From Phycisphaerales bacterium (GTDB taxonomy: Bacteria > Planctomycetota > Phycisphaerae > Phycisphaerales > SM1A02), in the NCBI GenBank assembly GCA_029245245.1, contig JAQWPT010000028.1, positions 1-64,000 on the forward strand: 64,000 bases of DNA. Direction: 5' to 3'. How positions within the stretch are numbered: position 1 is the first letter of the stretch; each line of letters opens with the position of its first letter. Below the pieces are notes generated by a model that made no database searches, was not told the origin of the DNA, and saw only the letters and a list, made by a program, of their open reading frames with translations. Below, piece by piece: positions 52,715 through 61,980 of this stretch. The position numbers and the translations under genes were made by a program.

Positions 52715-53761
52715 TCAACGGCTCTGCGAACGATGCATCGCCATGAATTTCGGTAGTTTACGGAGACAGGAGAGTTGACGCAAAAAGATTCTGTCTTCAA
52801 AGGCTGGCGTGCCCAGAACGGAGGTTCCAGCCTCCACATCACGCATGACCCCGGTCTTGGCACCAACCCGCGCCCCCTCACCAATTCGCAGGTGGTCCGC
52901 GATCCCCGCCTGGGCCCCGATCTGGGCCCAGTCTCCCACCTGGACCGAGCCTGCCATGCCGGCCTGGGCTGCGATCACGCAATTGCGTCCGATACGGACG
53001 TTGTGTGCGACCTGCACCATGTTGTCCAATTTCGAACCGTCCCCGATGCTGGTCGCGCCGAACTTGCCCCGATCCACACAGGTATGTGCTCCGAGATCAA
53101 CGTCATCCCCGATGTGCACCGTCCCGTTCTGGGGGACCTTCTCCAAGGCGGAGCCATCGGCATTGGGGCGGTAACCGAACCCGTCGGCGCCGATGCTGAC
53201 GAACGGTTGCAACTGGCATCGCATGCCGAGCACGCATTCCCGCCCGATGACCGATTGGGCACCGATGATGGTGGCGTCACCGATCCGGGCACCTCGTCCG
53301 ATCTGAACCCCCGCAGCCAGGACAACGCCGTCGCCGATGACGGCTCCGGCCCCGACGATCACACTGGCTCCGATCCGCACGCCGCCTCCAATGGTGGCCG
53401 CGGCATCGATCATCGCCGTTGGATGCACTCCAACCTCGGGCCAGTCCGGCTCGGGAGCGAAGAAGTTCAGCACGGTGTTCATCGCCAGTTCGGCATCATC
53501 CACATGCACGAGTGCGCGGCTGCCGGCATCATGTCCGGGCACCTTGATGCCACACGACACCAGGGCGACACCAGCATCGGCTCCTGCCCACTGGTCGGCG
53601 TAGGCATCGCTGATGATGAAGCTCACCATCTCGCGTCCCGCGGACTGGAGCGTGTCGACGCCGCGGATGACCAGGTCGGCCGGTCCGTCGAGTTCACCGC
53701 CTACGAGCTCGGCGAGCGCCGAGGCCGTGAGGGTCCGAAGATCCTTGGCGTTGTGGCCCAT
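52715..53761 (-). CDS. lpxD: UDP-3-O-acylglucosamine N-acyltransferase LpxD (copy 1)
   Basis: This 348-residue hexapeptide-repeat enzyme adds the second acyl chain in lipid A synthesis. The N-terminal uridine-binding domain is followed by the beta-helix with [11 protein letters not shown] and the catalytic His in V-Q-V-A-H-N-V. The signature A-H-N is canonical. GAGG lies two bases before its start and the skp stop is five bases upstream, so it is in the bamA-skp operon. Confidence 0.96.
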   Translation of the reverse strand: MGHNAKDLRTLTASALAELVGGELDGPADLVIRGVDTLQSAGREMVSFIISDAYADQWAGADAGVALVSCGIKVPGHDAGSRALVHVDDAELAMNTVLNFFAPEPDWPEVGVHPTAMIDAAATIGGGVRIGASVIVGAGAVIGDGVVLAAGVQIGRGARIGDATIIGAQSVIGRECVLGMRCQLQPFVSIGADGFGYRPNADGSALEKVPQNGTVHIGDDVDLGAHTCVDRGKFGATSIGDGSKLDNMVQVAHNVRIGRNCVIAAQAGMAGSVQVGDWAQIGAQAGIADHLRIGEGARVGAKTGVMRDVEAGTSVLGTPAFEDRIFLRQLSCLRKLPKFMAMHRSQSR

Positions 53762-53765
53762 GGCC

Positions 53766-54395
53766 TCAGTTCGCCGCCGTCGACTTCTGGTACATCGTGT
53801 TCATGGACTCGATGAGCTGGTCGGTCACGTTCATCTGCTCGCGAGCAAAGAGGACGCGGCGACTGGAGATCTGGGCGAGGATGTTTTCGGAGTTTTCCGG
53901 AATCTCGACCACCGAATCATCGACGAGGATGATGTCGTACCCCTGCTCATCGGCAAGAGTCCTGGCAGCAAGTTTGATCTTGTCATAGAGGGCGAAGATC
54001 GTCTGGTCGTTGAACCGCTGGTGCTTGCGCTGCTGGAACTGGACGTACCCCTGGAGCTCGATGGCCGCCATCTGGTACCGCTTCATGGCTTCCTTGAACT
54101 TGGCACTGCCCTGGGGGTAGTCCTCAAGGTCCGTTTCCAGGGATTCCAACTCATCCTGCCGACGCGTGATCTCTTCCTGCATCTGATCGGCACGCTGGGT
54201 GAGCGACACCTGAACCTGCGACCACTCTTCGAGCCCGTTGAACGTCGCCTCGAGATCGACCGTCCCGACGACCGTCGGGGAAAGAAGTGGCAGGGCGTGC
54301 ACGGCGACAGCCTGGACTCCCACCAGCAGTGCTGATGTCAGAAGCAGGCCGGCGGCGAAGAGGATGACACCTGGACGGAAAGGGGTACGGTTCAT
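53766..54395 (-). CDS. Skp/OmpH-like periplasmic chaperone 1
   Basis: This 209-residue protein has a signal-like N-terminus ([16 protein letters not shown]) and long charged coiled-coil helices ([17 protein letters not shown]), then a C-terminal core with [14 protein letters not shown]. Skp-type proteins hold unfolded outer-membrane proteins before BamA. It sits between a second skp-like gene and lpxD. Confidence 0.88.
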   Translation of the reverse strand: MNRTPFRPGVILFAAGLLLTSALLVGVQAVAVHALPLLSPTVVGTVDLEATFNGLEEWSQVQVSLTQRADQMQEEITRRQDELESLETDLEDYPQGSAKFKEAMKRYQMAAIELQGYVQFQQRKHQRFNDQTIFALYDKIKLAARTLADEQGYDIILVDDSVVEIPENSENILAQISSRRVLFAREQMNVTDQLIESMNTMYQKSTAAN

Positions 54396-54445
54396 TGGCA
54401 GTGCTCCGACAGTGGGGCGGGTTTCTGGTTCGTACGACGGCGGGA

Positions 54446-55084
54446 TCAGCGGGATCCAGCCGAGGCGGCGTACTCGTTGTTCATGCGGATGATCAGGTCA
54501 TCACTGATGTCGATGGCCTTGGCCCGATACAGCACCCGACGCATGGCGATCTGCTCGCGGATCTGGTCCTGGCGGGTGATCTTGAGACCGCCGGACACCA
54601 CGAACTCGTCATCACCATCGTTGATGATGATCAGGTCGATGCCCTCGATCTCGGCCAGTTTCGCCGAGTTCTCCTGCATGCTGCGGTACAGGTTCTCAAG
54701 CATCAACGACTTTTCGATGTCGATCTCCTGCTGGATGAAGCGAATCCACGCCATCTCCTGCAGCAGCTTGAGATCAAGCTCCTCCTGCAACCGGGTCTGC
54801 TCGGGCCCCTCGACCATGTCCTCAAGCTCGGTGGCGAGTTGCTCGATCTCACCCTGGCGTTGATCACGCTCGGCAAGGATCTCCTGGCTCTGCGCGGTCA
54901 GGGCGGCCTCGAGATCGCCACGCTCCGCGAGGGAGTTCATGACCTTCTGGAGATCGATGGTCGCCACCACGGTGGGACCGAACGACGCCATGCGGTTGGC
55001 CTGTGCAGGCCAGGGCGCGACCAATGCGAGCACGAGAATGCTCAGGAGAAGAGGTAGTGTGCTTCGACGAAGGCACTCGGACAT
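54446..55084 (-). CDS. Skp/OmpH-like periplasmic chaperone 2
   Basis: This 212-residue protein has a signal peptide (L-P-L-L-L-S-I-L-V-L-A-L-V-A-P-W-P-A-Q-A) and the Skp layout: V-A-T-I-D-L-Q-K-V-M, a long coiled coil, and a C-terminal core I-D-L-I-I-I-N-D-G-D-D-E-F. It is a paralogue of the next gene with little identity outside the pattern. It lies 47 bases after bamA. Confidence 0.88.
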   Translation of the reverse strand: MSECLRRSTLPLLLSILVLALVAPWPAQANRMASFGPTVVATIDLQKVMNSLAERGDLEAALTAQSQEILAERDQRQGEIEQLATELEDMVEGPEQTRLQEELDLKLLQEMAWIRFIQQEIDIEKSLMLENLYRSMQENSAKLAEIEGIDLIIINDGDDEFVVSGGLKITRQDQIREQIAMRRVLYRAKAIDISDDLIIRMNNEYAASAGSR

Positions 55085-55131
55085 GGTGCGGCTCCTGGGA
55101 ACGTTCGGACAACGGAAGTCGGGAAGACCCG

Positions 55132-57513
55132 TCAGAAGGGCAGCTCCGCCGAGAAACTGAAGACCTCCGTCTTGTCATTCTCCTGCTTCATGAGCGGAAA
55201 GGCAAAATCGAAGGCCATCGGCGTGGGGCCGAGTTGGGGAATATACACGCGAACCCCCGCGCCGACCCCGATCCGGTACTGATCAAACCCGGGAGAATCG
55301 TTGACCGTGCCGGAATCGATGAAGAAGACCCCATCGATGAAGGTGGCGATCAGGGGGAACTGATACTGGGCTCCGAGGAACAGGAGGAAATTGCCGCCGA
55401 TGGGAATATCGGTGGGTCCACCCGGCTTGGAGGGGATGCCCTTGGGACTGACCTCGCGGTATGCGAAGCCACGGAGGTCCCGGCCACCCAGGTAGAAACG
55501 CTCGTAGGTCGGAGCGGTGCCGCTGAAGATCCAGCCCACGCTGGCGTCGAGACGGAGGGTCGAGGTCCGGCCCAGGAAGTCCCGGCTCATCGTCAGGTAG
55601 GTCGTGTAGTCCACCCGGGCCCGGTTGAAGTCCACATCACCGGCCACGGCCCCGTAGTTGGCGTAGTTGAACTCCAGGCGGCTGCCGCTGCCCGGCCGTG
55701 TCAGGGTGGTGATGGTCGTCCGGGTGATCTGTGTTTCAAATCCAACGAGGTTGTCCGGCCCCCGGTCCTGGAAGATCTCGATGGGCGCATCCGCCTCGAT
55801 GTCCTCCAGTTTCACGTTGGCGAGCACGAGCCCCCACTGCCCTCGCCAGATGTCTCCGAACCGGCGGCTCACCGACGCGTTGGCGTACAGGCGTCGCTCT
55901 GCGTAGTCGCGGTAGATGCGCCGGTAGTAGCCGGCATCACCACCGAGGGTGTAGACCGTCTCGAAGATGTTCGGCTCCGCCAACGAGATGTCGTAGGCGA
56001 AGATCTCGCTGCCCGGCTGGAAGTTGATCGCGAACCGCTGGCCCGCACCCCGGAAGGCTCGACCCTTGAACAGTTCACCGATGGTTTCCGGCACGTCCGC
56101 GACATCGAAGTTGTTCTGAACGAGCGAAATACTGCCGAGTACGCCGGAGTCGGAACCGAACCCCACACCGAAGTTGAACGAACCGGTGTTCTTCTCCTTG
56201 ACCTCCACGAGCACGTCGCGATAGCCGGGGTTCTCTTCATCTTCCTTCTGCACGGTGAGCTTCGCGTCGTTGAAGAGCTGGGTCTCCATGATCCGCTTCT
56301 TGGAGAGTCCGAGTTCGGTCACGTCGTATCGGCGACCGGACTGCAGCTTGATGTGGCGACGGATCACCTTGTCCTTGGTCAGGAAGTTACCGTTGATCTG
56401 CACCAGGCCCACGTCGGCGATGCGACCCTCGGTGATCTCGATGATCACGTTGACCTCGTTGGTGGACTTGCTGCGAACCGGCAGCAGTTGGACCCGTGCA
56501 TCCAGGTAGCCAAGCACCCCGTAGGCATTCTCAAGTTCGAGCCTCGACCGTTCCAGGATGTCCGATCGGAACACGTCGCCACTCTTGAGTTCCATCAACG
56601 AGGCGAGTTGCTCCCCGGAAAAGACCTTCAGGGGATCGTCTTCGTAGGGCGAAGCCGCGGAAATGGCACTGACGGTGAATGCCGGTCCCTCTTCGATCAG
56701 GAAGATGACCTTCGCTTCCTTCTGGTTGGGACTGATCTCGATCTCCCGATCGATGCGGATATCAAGGTAGCCCCGATCCTTGTAGTACTTGTCCAGTGAA
56801 GCGATGTCGCCCGTGAGCATCTCGGTATCGAGTTCGCCGCGGCGCAGGAACGGGAACCATGTCCGGGTCTTGATCCGGGGATACAGGAGCTTCGAAGAGA
56901 CGGCCTCGTTGCCGACAAACTGGATCTGGCGGACCCGAACCCGGGGCCCCTCGATGACCTCGAAGATCAGGATGTCGTTGTCCTTCAACTGGGCAACGTC
57001 CATGGAGATCTCGGCCAGGTAATAGCCACGCTTGGCATAGAGTTCCTTCATGTCGCGGATGGACCGCTCGATCAGGAAATCATCGCGAGGAGACCCTCGA
57101 CGCATCCCGGTGGGGCCAAGCAGTGCCTGGTCGCTGAGCACCCGGTTGCCGACCACCTGCACCTCGGCCAGCAGTTGCTGCTCCGAGAAGACGTAACTCA
57201 GTGCAACGGTACCGTCGGCTTCAAGCGTCGCCTCGACATCGATGCTCTTGAAGTCACCAAGTCTGGTCAATCGTTCGACGTCGCCCCGAGCCGTCTTTGG
57301 ATCGTAGGGGCTGCCTACAGTGGACCGGATGTTGTTCCAAACCTTCTGCTCGGACACTCGGCCGAGCCCCTCGAAGGTGATCGAGGACACCGGGCGATCG
57401 GCCAGTTGCTCATCCTGAACGGCGGCTGCCATCGCCACGGAGGCCCCAGGCAAGAGCCGAGGGACCGCAGCGACCGCGAAAATGGCCACGACGATGAAAA
57501 AGCACCTGGACAT
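55132..57513 (-). CDS. bamA: Outer membrane assembly factor BamA
   Basis: This 793-residue protein has a signal peptide, POTRA repeats (for example the V-S-S-I-T-F-E-G-L and V-R-Q-I-Q-F-V-G-N segments) and a C-terminal 16-strand beta-barrel. The barrel loop motif G-G-R-D-L-R-G-F and the terminal aromatic residue (A-E-L-P-F) are both present. BamA inserts beta-barrel proteins into the outer membrane. It is the first gene of the skp-lpx series, so the operon probably starts here. The upstream gap (57514-57637) faces the second lpxD. Confidence 0.97.
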   Translation of the reverse strand: MSRCFFIVVAIFAVAAVPRLLPGASVAMAAAVQDEQLADRPVSSITFEGLGRVSEQKVWNNIRSTVGSPYDPKTARGDVERLTRLGDFKSIDVEATLEADGTVALSYVFSEQQLLAEVQVVGNRVLSDQALLGPTGMRRGSPRDDFLIERSIRDMKELYAKRGYYLAEISMDVAQLKDNDILIFEVIEGPRVRVRQIQFVGNEAVSSKLLYPRIKTRTWFPFLRRGELDTEMLTGDIASLDKYYKDRGYLDIRIDREIEISPNQKEAKVIFLIEEGPAFTVSAISAASPYEDDPLKVFSGEQLASLMELKSGDVFRSDILERSRLELENAYGVLGYLDARVQLLPVRSKSTNEVNVIIEITEGRIADVGLVQINGNFLTKDKVIRRHIKLQSGRRYDVTELGLSKKRIMETQLFNDAKLTVQKEDEENPGYRDVLVEVKEKNTGSFNFGVGFGSDSGVLGSISLVQNNFDVADVPETIGELFKGRAFRGAGQRFAINFQPGSEIFAYDISLAEPNIFETVYTLGGDAGYYRRIYRDYAERRLYANASVSRRFGDIWRGQWGLVLANVKLEDIEADAPIEIFQDRGPDNLVGFETQITRTTITTLTRPGSGSRLEFNYANYGAVAGDVDFNRARVDYTTYLTMSRDFLGRTSTLRLDASVGWIFSGTAPTYERFYLGGRDLRGFAYREVSPKGIPSKPGGPTDIPIGGNFLLFLGAQYQFPLIATFIDGVFFIDSGTVNDSPGFDQYRIGVGAGVRVYIPQLGPTPMAFDFAFPLMKQENDKTEVFSFSAELPF

Positions 57514-57606
57514 GCGGTGACGGGAGGATACACCGAGGTCGAACCTCCTGCCCAGTCACGCCGGATTGACCGACATCGTAGGTGAAGATAGTGTCCCCAC
57601 GGCCCT

Positions 57607-57621
57607 CCCGGGAATCCCGGG
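57607..57621. promoter_or_regulatory. CCCGGG repeat before the second lpxD
   Basis: Two CCCGGG palindromes are separated by AAT (57607-57612, 57616-57621), forming an almost perfect 15-base palindrome in the divergent bamA-lpxD gap, 16 bases before the start codon of lpxD2. It could be an operator or an RNA hairpin; no other signal is visible there. Confidence 0.3.
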
Positions 57622-57637
57622 ATCGCCGGAGGTCCCC

Positions 57638-58672
57638 ATGTCCATGACACTTGCACAACTGGCAGAGCGATTGGGAGCGACCCTCGTTGGGGATGGCTCC
57701 CGGACCGTGAGCAGTTGTGCCGGAATCAACGAGGCCGGCGAGCACGATCTCACCTTCCTGGCCAACCCGAAGTACAGCAAGTATCTGGCGACCACCCAGG
57801 CTGCCGCGGTCCTGGTCCGGGCACTGGATGAGAACAGTGGCGACCTGATCCAACTGGTCTGCGACGACCCCTATTTCGCGTTCCGCAACGCGATGATGGA
57901 ACTCCATGGCTTCCGGGATCATCCCGACCCCATGGACGCCGGCGACGGAAACACCAGTGAGTCGGCCCGGATCCATCCGGGTGCCACCGTCGGGGAAGGC
58001 ACCCGGGTCCACCCCAACGTGACCATCGAACGCGGAGCACGGATCGGTTCCCGGTGCCACCTGTATCCCGGCGTCTTCATCGGCGAGGACGTGGTGATCG
58101 GAGACGACTGCATCCTCTTCCCGAACGTCGTGATCTACGACCGGTGTCGTCTCGGCAACCGGGTCGCCATCCACGCGAACACCACCATCGGACAGGACGG
58201 ATTCGGGTACGCGACCCACGCCGGCGCCCACCACAAGATTCCCCAGGCCGGAATCGTGGTGATCGAAGACGATGTCGAACTCGGCGCGGGATGCGCCATT
58301 GAACGGGCCACGATGGGGGAAACCCGCATCGGTGAAGGCACCAAGTTCGCCGACCTGATCTCGATCGGCCACGGCACGACCATCGGCAAGCACTGCCTCT
58401 TCGTGTCACTGGTCGGCATCGCCGGATCGGCGACCATCGGCAACTACGTCGTCCTCGGCGGCCAGACCGGCGTGTCCGGACACCTGACCATTGGTGACGG
58501 GGTACAGGCCCTTGGCAAGACTGCGATCGTCTCGGACATCGAGGCCGGTCGCAACATTGGTGGTGTTCCCGCAGTCGATGCCGACACCGCCAAGCGCAAC
58601 GCGCTGACCGCGGCGAACCTGCACGAACTCCACAAGCGGGTCAAGAAACTCGAACGCAAGCAGGCGGACTGA
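57638..58672 (+). CDS. lpxD: LpxD-like N-acyltransferase (copy 2)
   Basis: This 344-residue protein has the LpxD uridine-binding N-terminus and hexapeptide helix, with N-T-T-I-G-Q-D-G-F-G-Y. The catalytic His is retained in S-I-G-H-G-T, but the following residue is Gly where copy 1 and most LpxD have Asn. A C-terminal coiled-coil tail (L-H-K-R-V-K-K-L-E-R-K) replaces the tail of copy 1. GGAGG lies five bases before the start. It is divergent from bamA and ends immediately before the convergent gcvT stop. Whether it acts in lipid A synthesis or acylates something else is open. Confidence 0.88.
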   Translation: MSMTLAQLAERLGATLVGDGSRTVSSCAGINEAGEHDLTFLANPKYSKYLATTQAAAVLVRALDENSGDLIQLVCDDPYFAFRNAMMELHGFRDHPDPMDAGDGNTSESARIHPGATVGEGTRVHPNVTIERGARIGSRCHLYPGVFIGEDVVIGDDCILFPNVVIYDRCRLGNRVAIHANTTIGQDGFGYATHAGAHHKIPQAGIVVIEDDVELGAGCAIERATMGETRIGEGTKFADLISIGHGTTIGKHCLFVSLVGIAGSATIGNYVVLGGQTGVSGHLTIGDGVQALGKTAIVSDIEAGRNIGGVPAVDADTAKRNALTAANLHELHKRVKKLERKQAD

Positions 58673-59794
58673 TCAGGGCGACGTGTAGAAGGGCAGTTCG
58701 ACGACCTCGGCCTCATCCGTGGCCCGTCCAAGATCGACCGTCAACCTGCGACCGATCTCCGTTGCACCGCGATCGACGATCGCCATCGCAATGGAAGCAT
58801 CGAGCGTGGGGCTGAGGCAGCCACTGGTCACCGCACCGACTGCGGTTTCACCGTCGAGCACGCTCATCCCCTGGCGAGCCGACCGACGTCCGGAAAGCCT
58901 GAGGCCGATCAGGCGACGATCCGGGCCGTCCCCGGATGCGATGTCCTTGAGTGCCGACTGACCGATGAAGCCCTCGTCCTCTCCCTCCTTGTCCCCCTTG
59001 TCCAGGGCCACGGCGAAGTCGAGACCCGCCGTCAGCGGATCGGTCTCCTCATCGATCTCATGGCCGTAGAGCGCCATGCCTGCTTCCAGTCGCAGTGAAT
59101 CACGTGCTCCCAGACCACAGGGCGTGATCGCCCCCTCACCCATGTTCTTGAGAATCATCTCCACCGCCTTGCCGGCCATTGCCGCGGGCAGGATGACCTC
59201 GACCCCATTTTCGCCGGTATACCCGGTACGCGACACCATGAACTTGGCGATGAACAGGCTCTTCTCGGTGAACCGGTACCGCTTGAGCGTCGGAATCTCT
59301 CGCGAGAACCCGGCGAGTACATCCATCACGCCCGGCCCCTGCAATGCGACCATGGCTGTCTTCTCAGTGACATCGCCGAAGCGGTAGACGAGGTCGCCCT
59401 TGCACTGGGCGAAGTGTTCAATGAGTTTCTCACGGTTGGCGGCATTGCAGACCATCGAGAACTCGCTCTCGCCGTGCCGGTAGACAAGCACGTCGTCACG
59501 ACAGCCCCCCCGCTCGTTGCACACCAGCGAATAGCGGACCTGTCGCTCCTGCATGCCAGCGATCCGTCGGGTGCACACCCGGTCCAGGAAGCGAGCTGCA
59601 TCCTTTCCCTTGAAGGTGAATCGACCCATGTGGGAGACATCGAACAGGCCGCCGCGTTCGCGAACCTGCTTGTGCTCCTCGATGATCGAGGTGTACAGCA
59701 GCGGCATCTCCCAACCCGTGTAATCGACGAGTTTGGCGCCATGCTGGACGTGGTACTTGTAAAACGGTGTCTTGCGGAGTGTCATGGTGCTCAT
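58673..59794 (-). CDS. gcvT: Glycine cleavage system T protein (aminomethyltransferase)
   Basis: This 373-residue protein takes the aminomethyl group of glycine, carried on H protein, to tetrahydrofolate. The family signatures are F-D-V-S-H-M-G-R near residue 50, V-A-L-Q-G-P in the middle, and T-G-Y-T-G-E-N-G-V-E-V. The gcvH and gcvP genes are not nearby. The start is either 59794 or the ATG at 59785; neither has a strong ribosome-binding site. Confidence 0.96.
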   Translation of the reverse strand: MSTMTLRKTPFYKYHVQHGAKLVDYTGWEMPLLYTSIIEEHKQVRERGGLFDVSHMGRFTFKGKDAARFLDRVCTRRIAGMQERQVRYSLVCNERGGCRDDVLVYRHGESEFSMVCNAANREKLIEHFAQCKGDLVYRFGDVTEKTAMVALQGPGVMDVLAGFSREIPTLKRYRFTEKSLFIAKFMVSRTGYTGENGVEVILPAAMAGKAVEMILKNMGEGAITPCGLGARDSLRLEAGMALYGHEIDEETDPLTAGLDFAVALDKGDKEGEDEGFIGQSALKDIASGDGPDRRLIGLRLSGRRSARQGMSVLDGETAVGAVTSGCLSPTLDASIAMAIVDRGATEIGRRLTVDLGRATDEAEVVELPFYTSP

Positions 59795-59830
59795 GGGACG
59801 GCCATGGTACGCGAGCAGTGCGGAGCGTGC

Positions 59831-60556
59831 TCAGTCCTTCATCATCTTCAACTCATCGCGAAGGATCGCGGCAAGTTCGTAGTTCTCGGCATCCAGGGCG
59901 GCCTGCATGCGTTCCTCGAGTTCGACCCGCTGTGAAGACGGCAACTTCGGAACCAGCATCTCCCGCATGCCCCGCAGCAACTGGACCTCGTTGCTTCGCG
60001 GGGCTGCTTCGGAACCAAGCATGGATTCCAGTTCGACCAGCCCCTGGTCGATCGCGCTCATCGCCGCTCTCGGCTGACGATTGGCCATGGCAAGTTCTGC
60101 CGCGGCCCGCACCTTCATGGTGAAGATCTGGGGCCGAAGGTGCTCCAGGCGATGTCGATCCTGATCGCTCGAAGCATGATCACGACACAGGTTCAGGCAG
60201 GACAGCGCGTGATCCGCGTCCCGCATCACGGCCTCGAAGCGATTCAGGTTGAAGTAGGCCACGTAGCGGTGATAGAACTGGACCGCCTCGTCACGGATTG
60301 CCCGGCACTCTCCCTCGTCGAGGCAGAAGTCGGCCCCGCCCTGCTGCTTCTGCGCCAAGGCACATTCAAGCAGTGTTCCGTGCCCCCCGGGCCGCTGGCC
60401 ATCGGGTCTCCCCTCGGACTCCATCTGGATGGCCCCGAGGTCGATGCGGACCTGGATGATCAGGCGGCCATCATCGGCCTGCAGTTCGCGAACCTGGAAC
60501 TGGCCCCTGTTGCGGGGCCAACTGCTGAAGAAATGGGAGAGATCGGTAAATGTCAT
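59831..60556 (-). CDS. UvrB/UvrC-motif protein with helical middle
   Basis: This 241-residue protein ends in a UVR motif (E-E-R-M-Q-A-A-L-D-A-E-N-Y-E-L-A-A-I-L-R) as found in UvrB, UvrC and in McsA-like adaptor proteins. The middle is helical and TPR-like (H-R-Y-V-A-Y-F-N-L-N-R-F-E-A-V), and the N-terminus is a small beta domain. It lacks nuclease or helicase motifs, so it is not UvrB or UvrC, and probably acts as an adaptor. It is 37 bases downstream of the gcvT start on the same strand. Confidence 0.65.
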   Translation of the reverse strand: MTFTDLSHFFSSWPRNRGQFQVRELQADDGRLIIQVRIDLGAIQMESEGRPDGQRPGGHGTLLECALAQKQQGGADFCLDEGECRAIRDEAVQFYHRYVAYFNLNRFEAVMRDADHALSCLNLCRDHASSDQDRHRLEHLRPQIFTMKVRAAAELAMANRQPRAAMSAIDQGLVELESMLGSEAAPRSNEVQLLRGMREMLVPKLPSSQRVELEERMQAALDAENYELAAILRDELKMMKD

Positions 60557-60824
60557 GTCGTGGTGAACAGCCGGGTTGCCGACCCCACGGCATGAAACCG
60601 GGGGCCAAAGCCGCTACCCCACCATACCCCCATCCAGGGCCGGTTCCTCCTGGTTCCCCATCTTCACCCCATGGTCGCCAGGAATCCCGATTCCTCCCAT
60701 ACCGGACCTCCCCAGGTTCCAGTCCTGCCGTCTGCACCAATGATTTCGGGCCTCACGACACCATGCACCCCCGTTGGTGACTTCCCACTTGAACATGCCC
60801 TCGAAGGTGTCCGAATAGCGACAG

Positions 60825-60849
60825 GGCCCACGGTTGTTCCGTCGGGGCC
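60825..60849 (+). promoter_or_regulatory. Hairpin in the sigma factor leader region
   Basis: GGCCCACGG (60825-60833) pairs with CCGT (60839-60842) and GGGCC (60845-60849) around a 5-base loop with a 2-base bulge. It has no T-run, so it is not a classical terminator. Confidence 0.3.
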
Positions 60850-60880
60850 AAAGAGGCCATCCGTGAAGGGTCAAATGAAA

Positions 60881-60902
60881 GTCCGGAAATTGTCCGGAAA
60901 TT
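60881..60902 (+). repeat. Tandem 11-base direct repeat upstream of the sigma factor
   Basis: GTCCGGAAATT occurs twice head to tail without a spacer. Perfect short tandem repeats in control DNA often mark a binding site for a regulator. Confidence 0.5.
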
Positions 60903-61073
60903 CCAAGCGTCGTGCAACCAATCGGGGCAATGCCACGGATTCAAGCACGGGTAGAGAGGGGTGGTTCGCCGCCCTGCACATTACAAGGCATCGCTTCCGG
61001 AGTTCATTCGGACGATGCTGCAAGGAGCAGCGGTCCTGCCGGGCACACATGGCAGATCACTGGTAAGCAAACC

Positions 61074-61967
61074 ATGGCGAAGCGAACTTCGAACCGAGAT
61101 CTCGAACTCTACTTGAAGCAGATCAACCAGACCGCTCTGCTGACTCCCGCCGAAGAAAAGGAACTGGGCTGGCGAGTCATCAATGACAGCGACCTGGAAG
61201 CCAAGGATCGAATGATCCGGGCAAACCTTCGCCTCGTCGTCTCCATCTCCAAGCACTACACACACCGCGGACTGCCGCTGACCGACCTCATCGAGGAAGG
61301 CAACATCGGACTGATCCGTGCCGTGGAGGGTTTTGATCCGGCCCAGGGCGCGAGGTTCTCGACTTACGCCTCCTGGTGGATCAAGCAGGCCATCAAGCGA
61401 ACCCTCATCAACGCCCTCCAGCCGATTCACATCCCGGCCTACATGGTCGACCTGATCTCCCGCTGGAAGCAGACCCACCGTCGACTCGAGGAAGATCTCG
61501 GTCGCACCCCGAACAACTACGAGGTCGCCCACATGATGGGCCTCCCCGAGAAGAAGATCGGCGTCGTCTTCCGCGCCATGCGTGCCTACCAGTCAAGTGG
61601 CCAGGCTCCGCGTGGTGAAGATGGTGAAGCCATGGACTTCTCCGACATCGTCGAAGATCACCGCAACGAAGCACCGCAGCGAACCGCGGTGCGTCGCGAG
61701 GAGATGCAGGCCGTCCTCGGCATGCTCGACGAAATGGAGGAGCGTGACGCACGCGTCCTGAAGCTCCGCTACGGGCTTGAGGGACAGGAGCCGCTGACGC
61801 TCAAGCAGATCGGGGCGGAAGTCGGCCTGACCCGCGAGCGTGTTCGCCAGATCGAGGTCGACACCCTGCGCAAACTGCAGGCTCGACTCAAGGGCGACAG
61901 CCGCAGCCGTGCCCTGCTCCGCAACTTCCACATGCGGAACCCGGTCCCGGCCACCAAGGCCTCCTGA
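61074..61967 (+). CDS. sigA: RNA polymerase sigma factor of the primary (SigA/RpoD) type
   Basis: This 297-residue sigma-70 factor has region 1.2 ([12 protein letters not shown]), region 2 ([14 protein letters not shown] and [13 protein letters not shown]), region 3 and a full region 4 ([12 protein letters not shown]). It lacks region 1.1 and the long non-conserved insert of large RpoD proteins. It is either the main sigma factor in compact form or a close group 2 relative. The upstream frame extending to 60912 shows no sigma-like sequence. No strong ribosome-binding site is visible. Confidence 0.93.
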   Translation: MAKRTSNRDLELYLKQINQTALLTPAEEKELGWRVINDSDLEAKDRMIRANLRLVVSISKHYTHRGLPLTDLIEEGNIGLIRAVEGFDPAQGARFSTYASWWIKQAIKRTLINALQPIHIPAYMVDLISRWKQTHRRLEEDLGRTPNNYEVAHMMGLPEKKIGVVFRAMRAYQSSGQAPRGEDGEAMDFSDIVEDHRNEAPQRTAVRREEMQAVLGMLDEMEERDARVLKLRYGLEGQEPLTLKQIGAEVGLTRERVRQIEVDTLRKLQARLKGDSRSRALLRNFHMRNPVPATKAS

Positions 61968-61980
61968 GTACGTTCCAGAC

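Larger units (their letters stand above)
60557..61073. promoter_or_regulatory. Long gene-free control region between the UVR gene and the sigma factor
   Basis: The 517 bases carry no supported gene; a rightward frame crosses it but shows no protein-like composition. Two structures stand out: a hairpin at 60825-60849 (GGCCCACGG paired with CCGT and GGGCC) and a tandem 11-base direct repeat GTCCGGAAATT at 60881-60891 and 60892-60902. Both lie upstream of the sigma factor start and could be control elements. TTGAAC at 60789 is a possible -35 without a convincing -10. Confidence 0.45.

Noticed and set aside
60671-61066. 131-codon plus-strand frame upstream of the sigma factor
   Set aside because: It crosses a hairpin and a tandem repeat and has no protein-like composition or start signal; treated as a control region.
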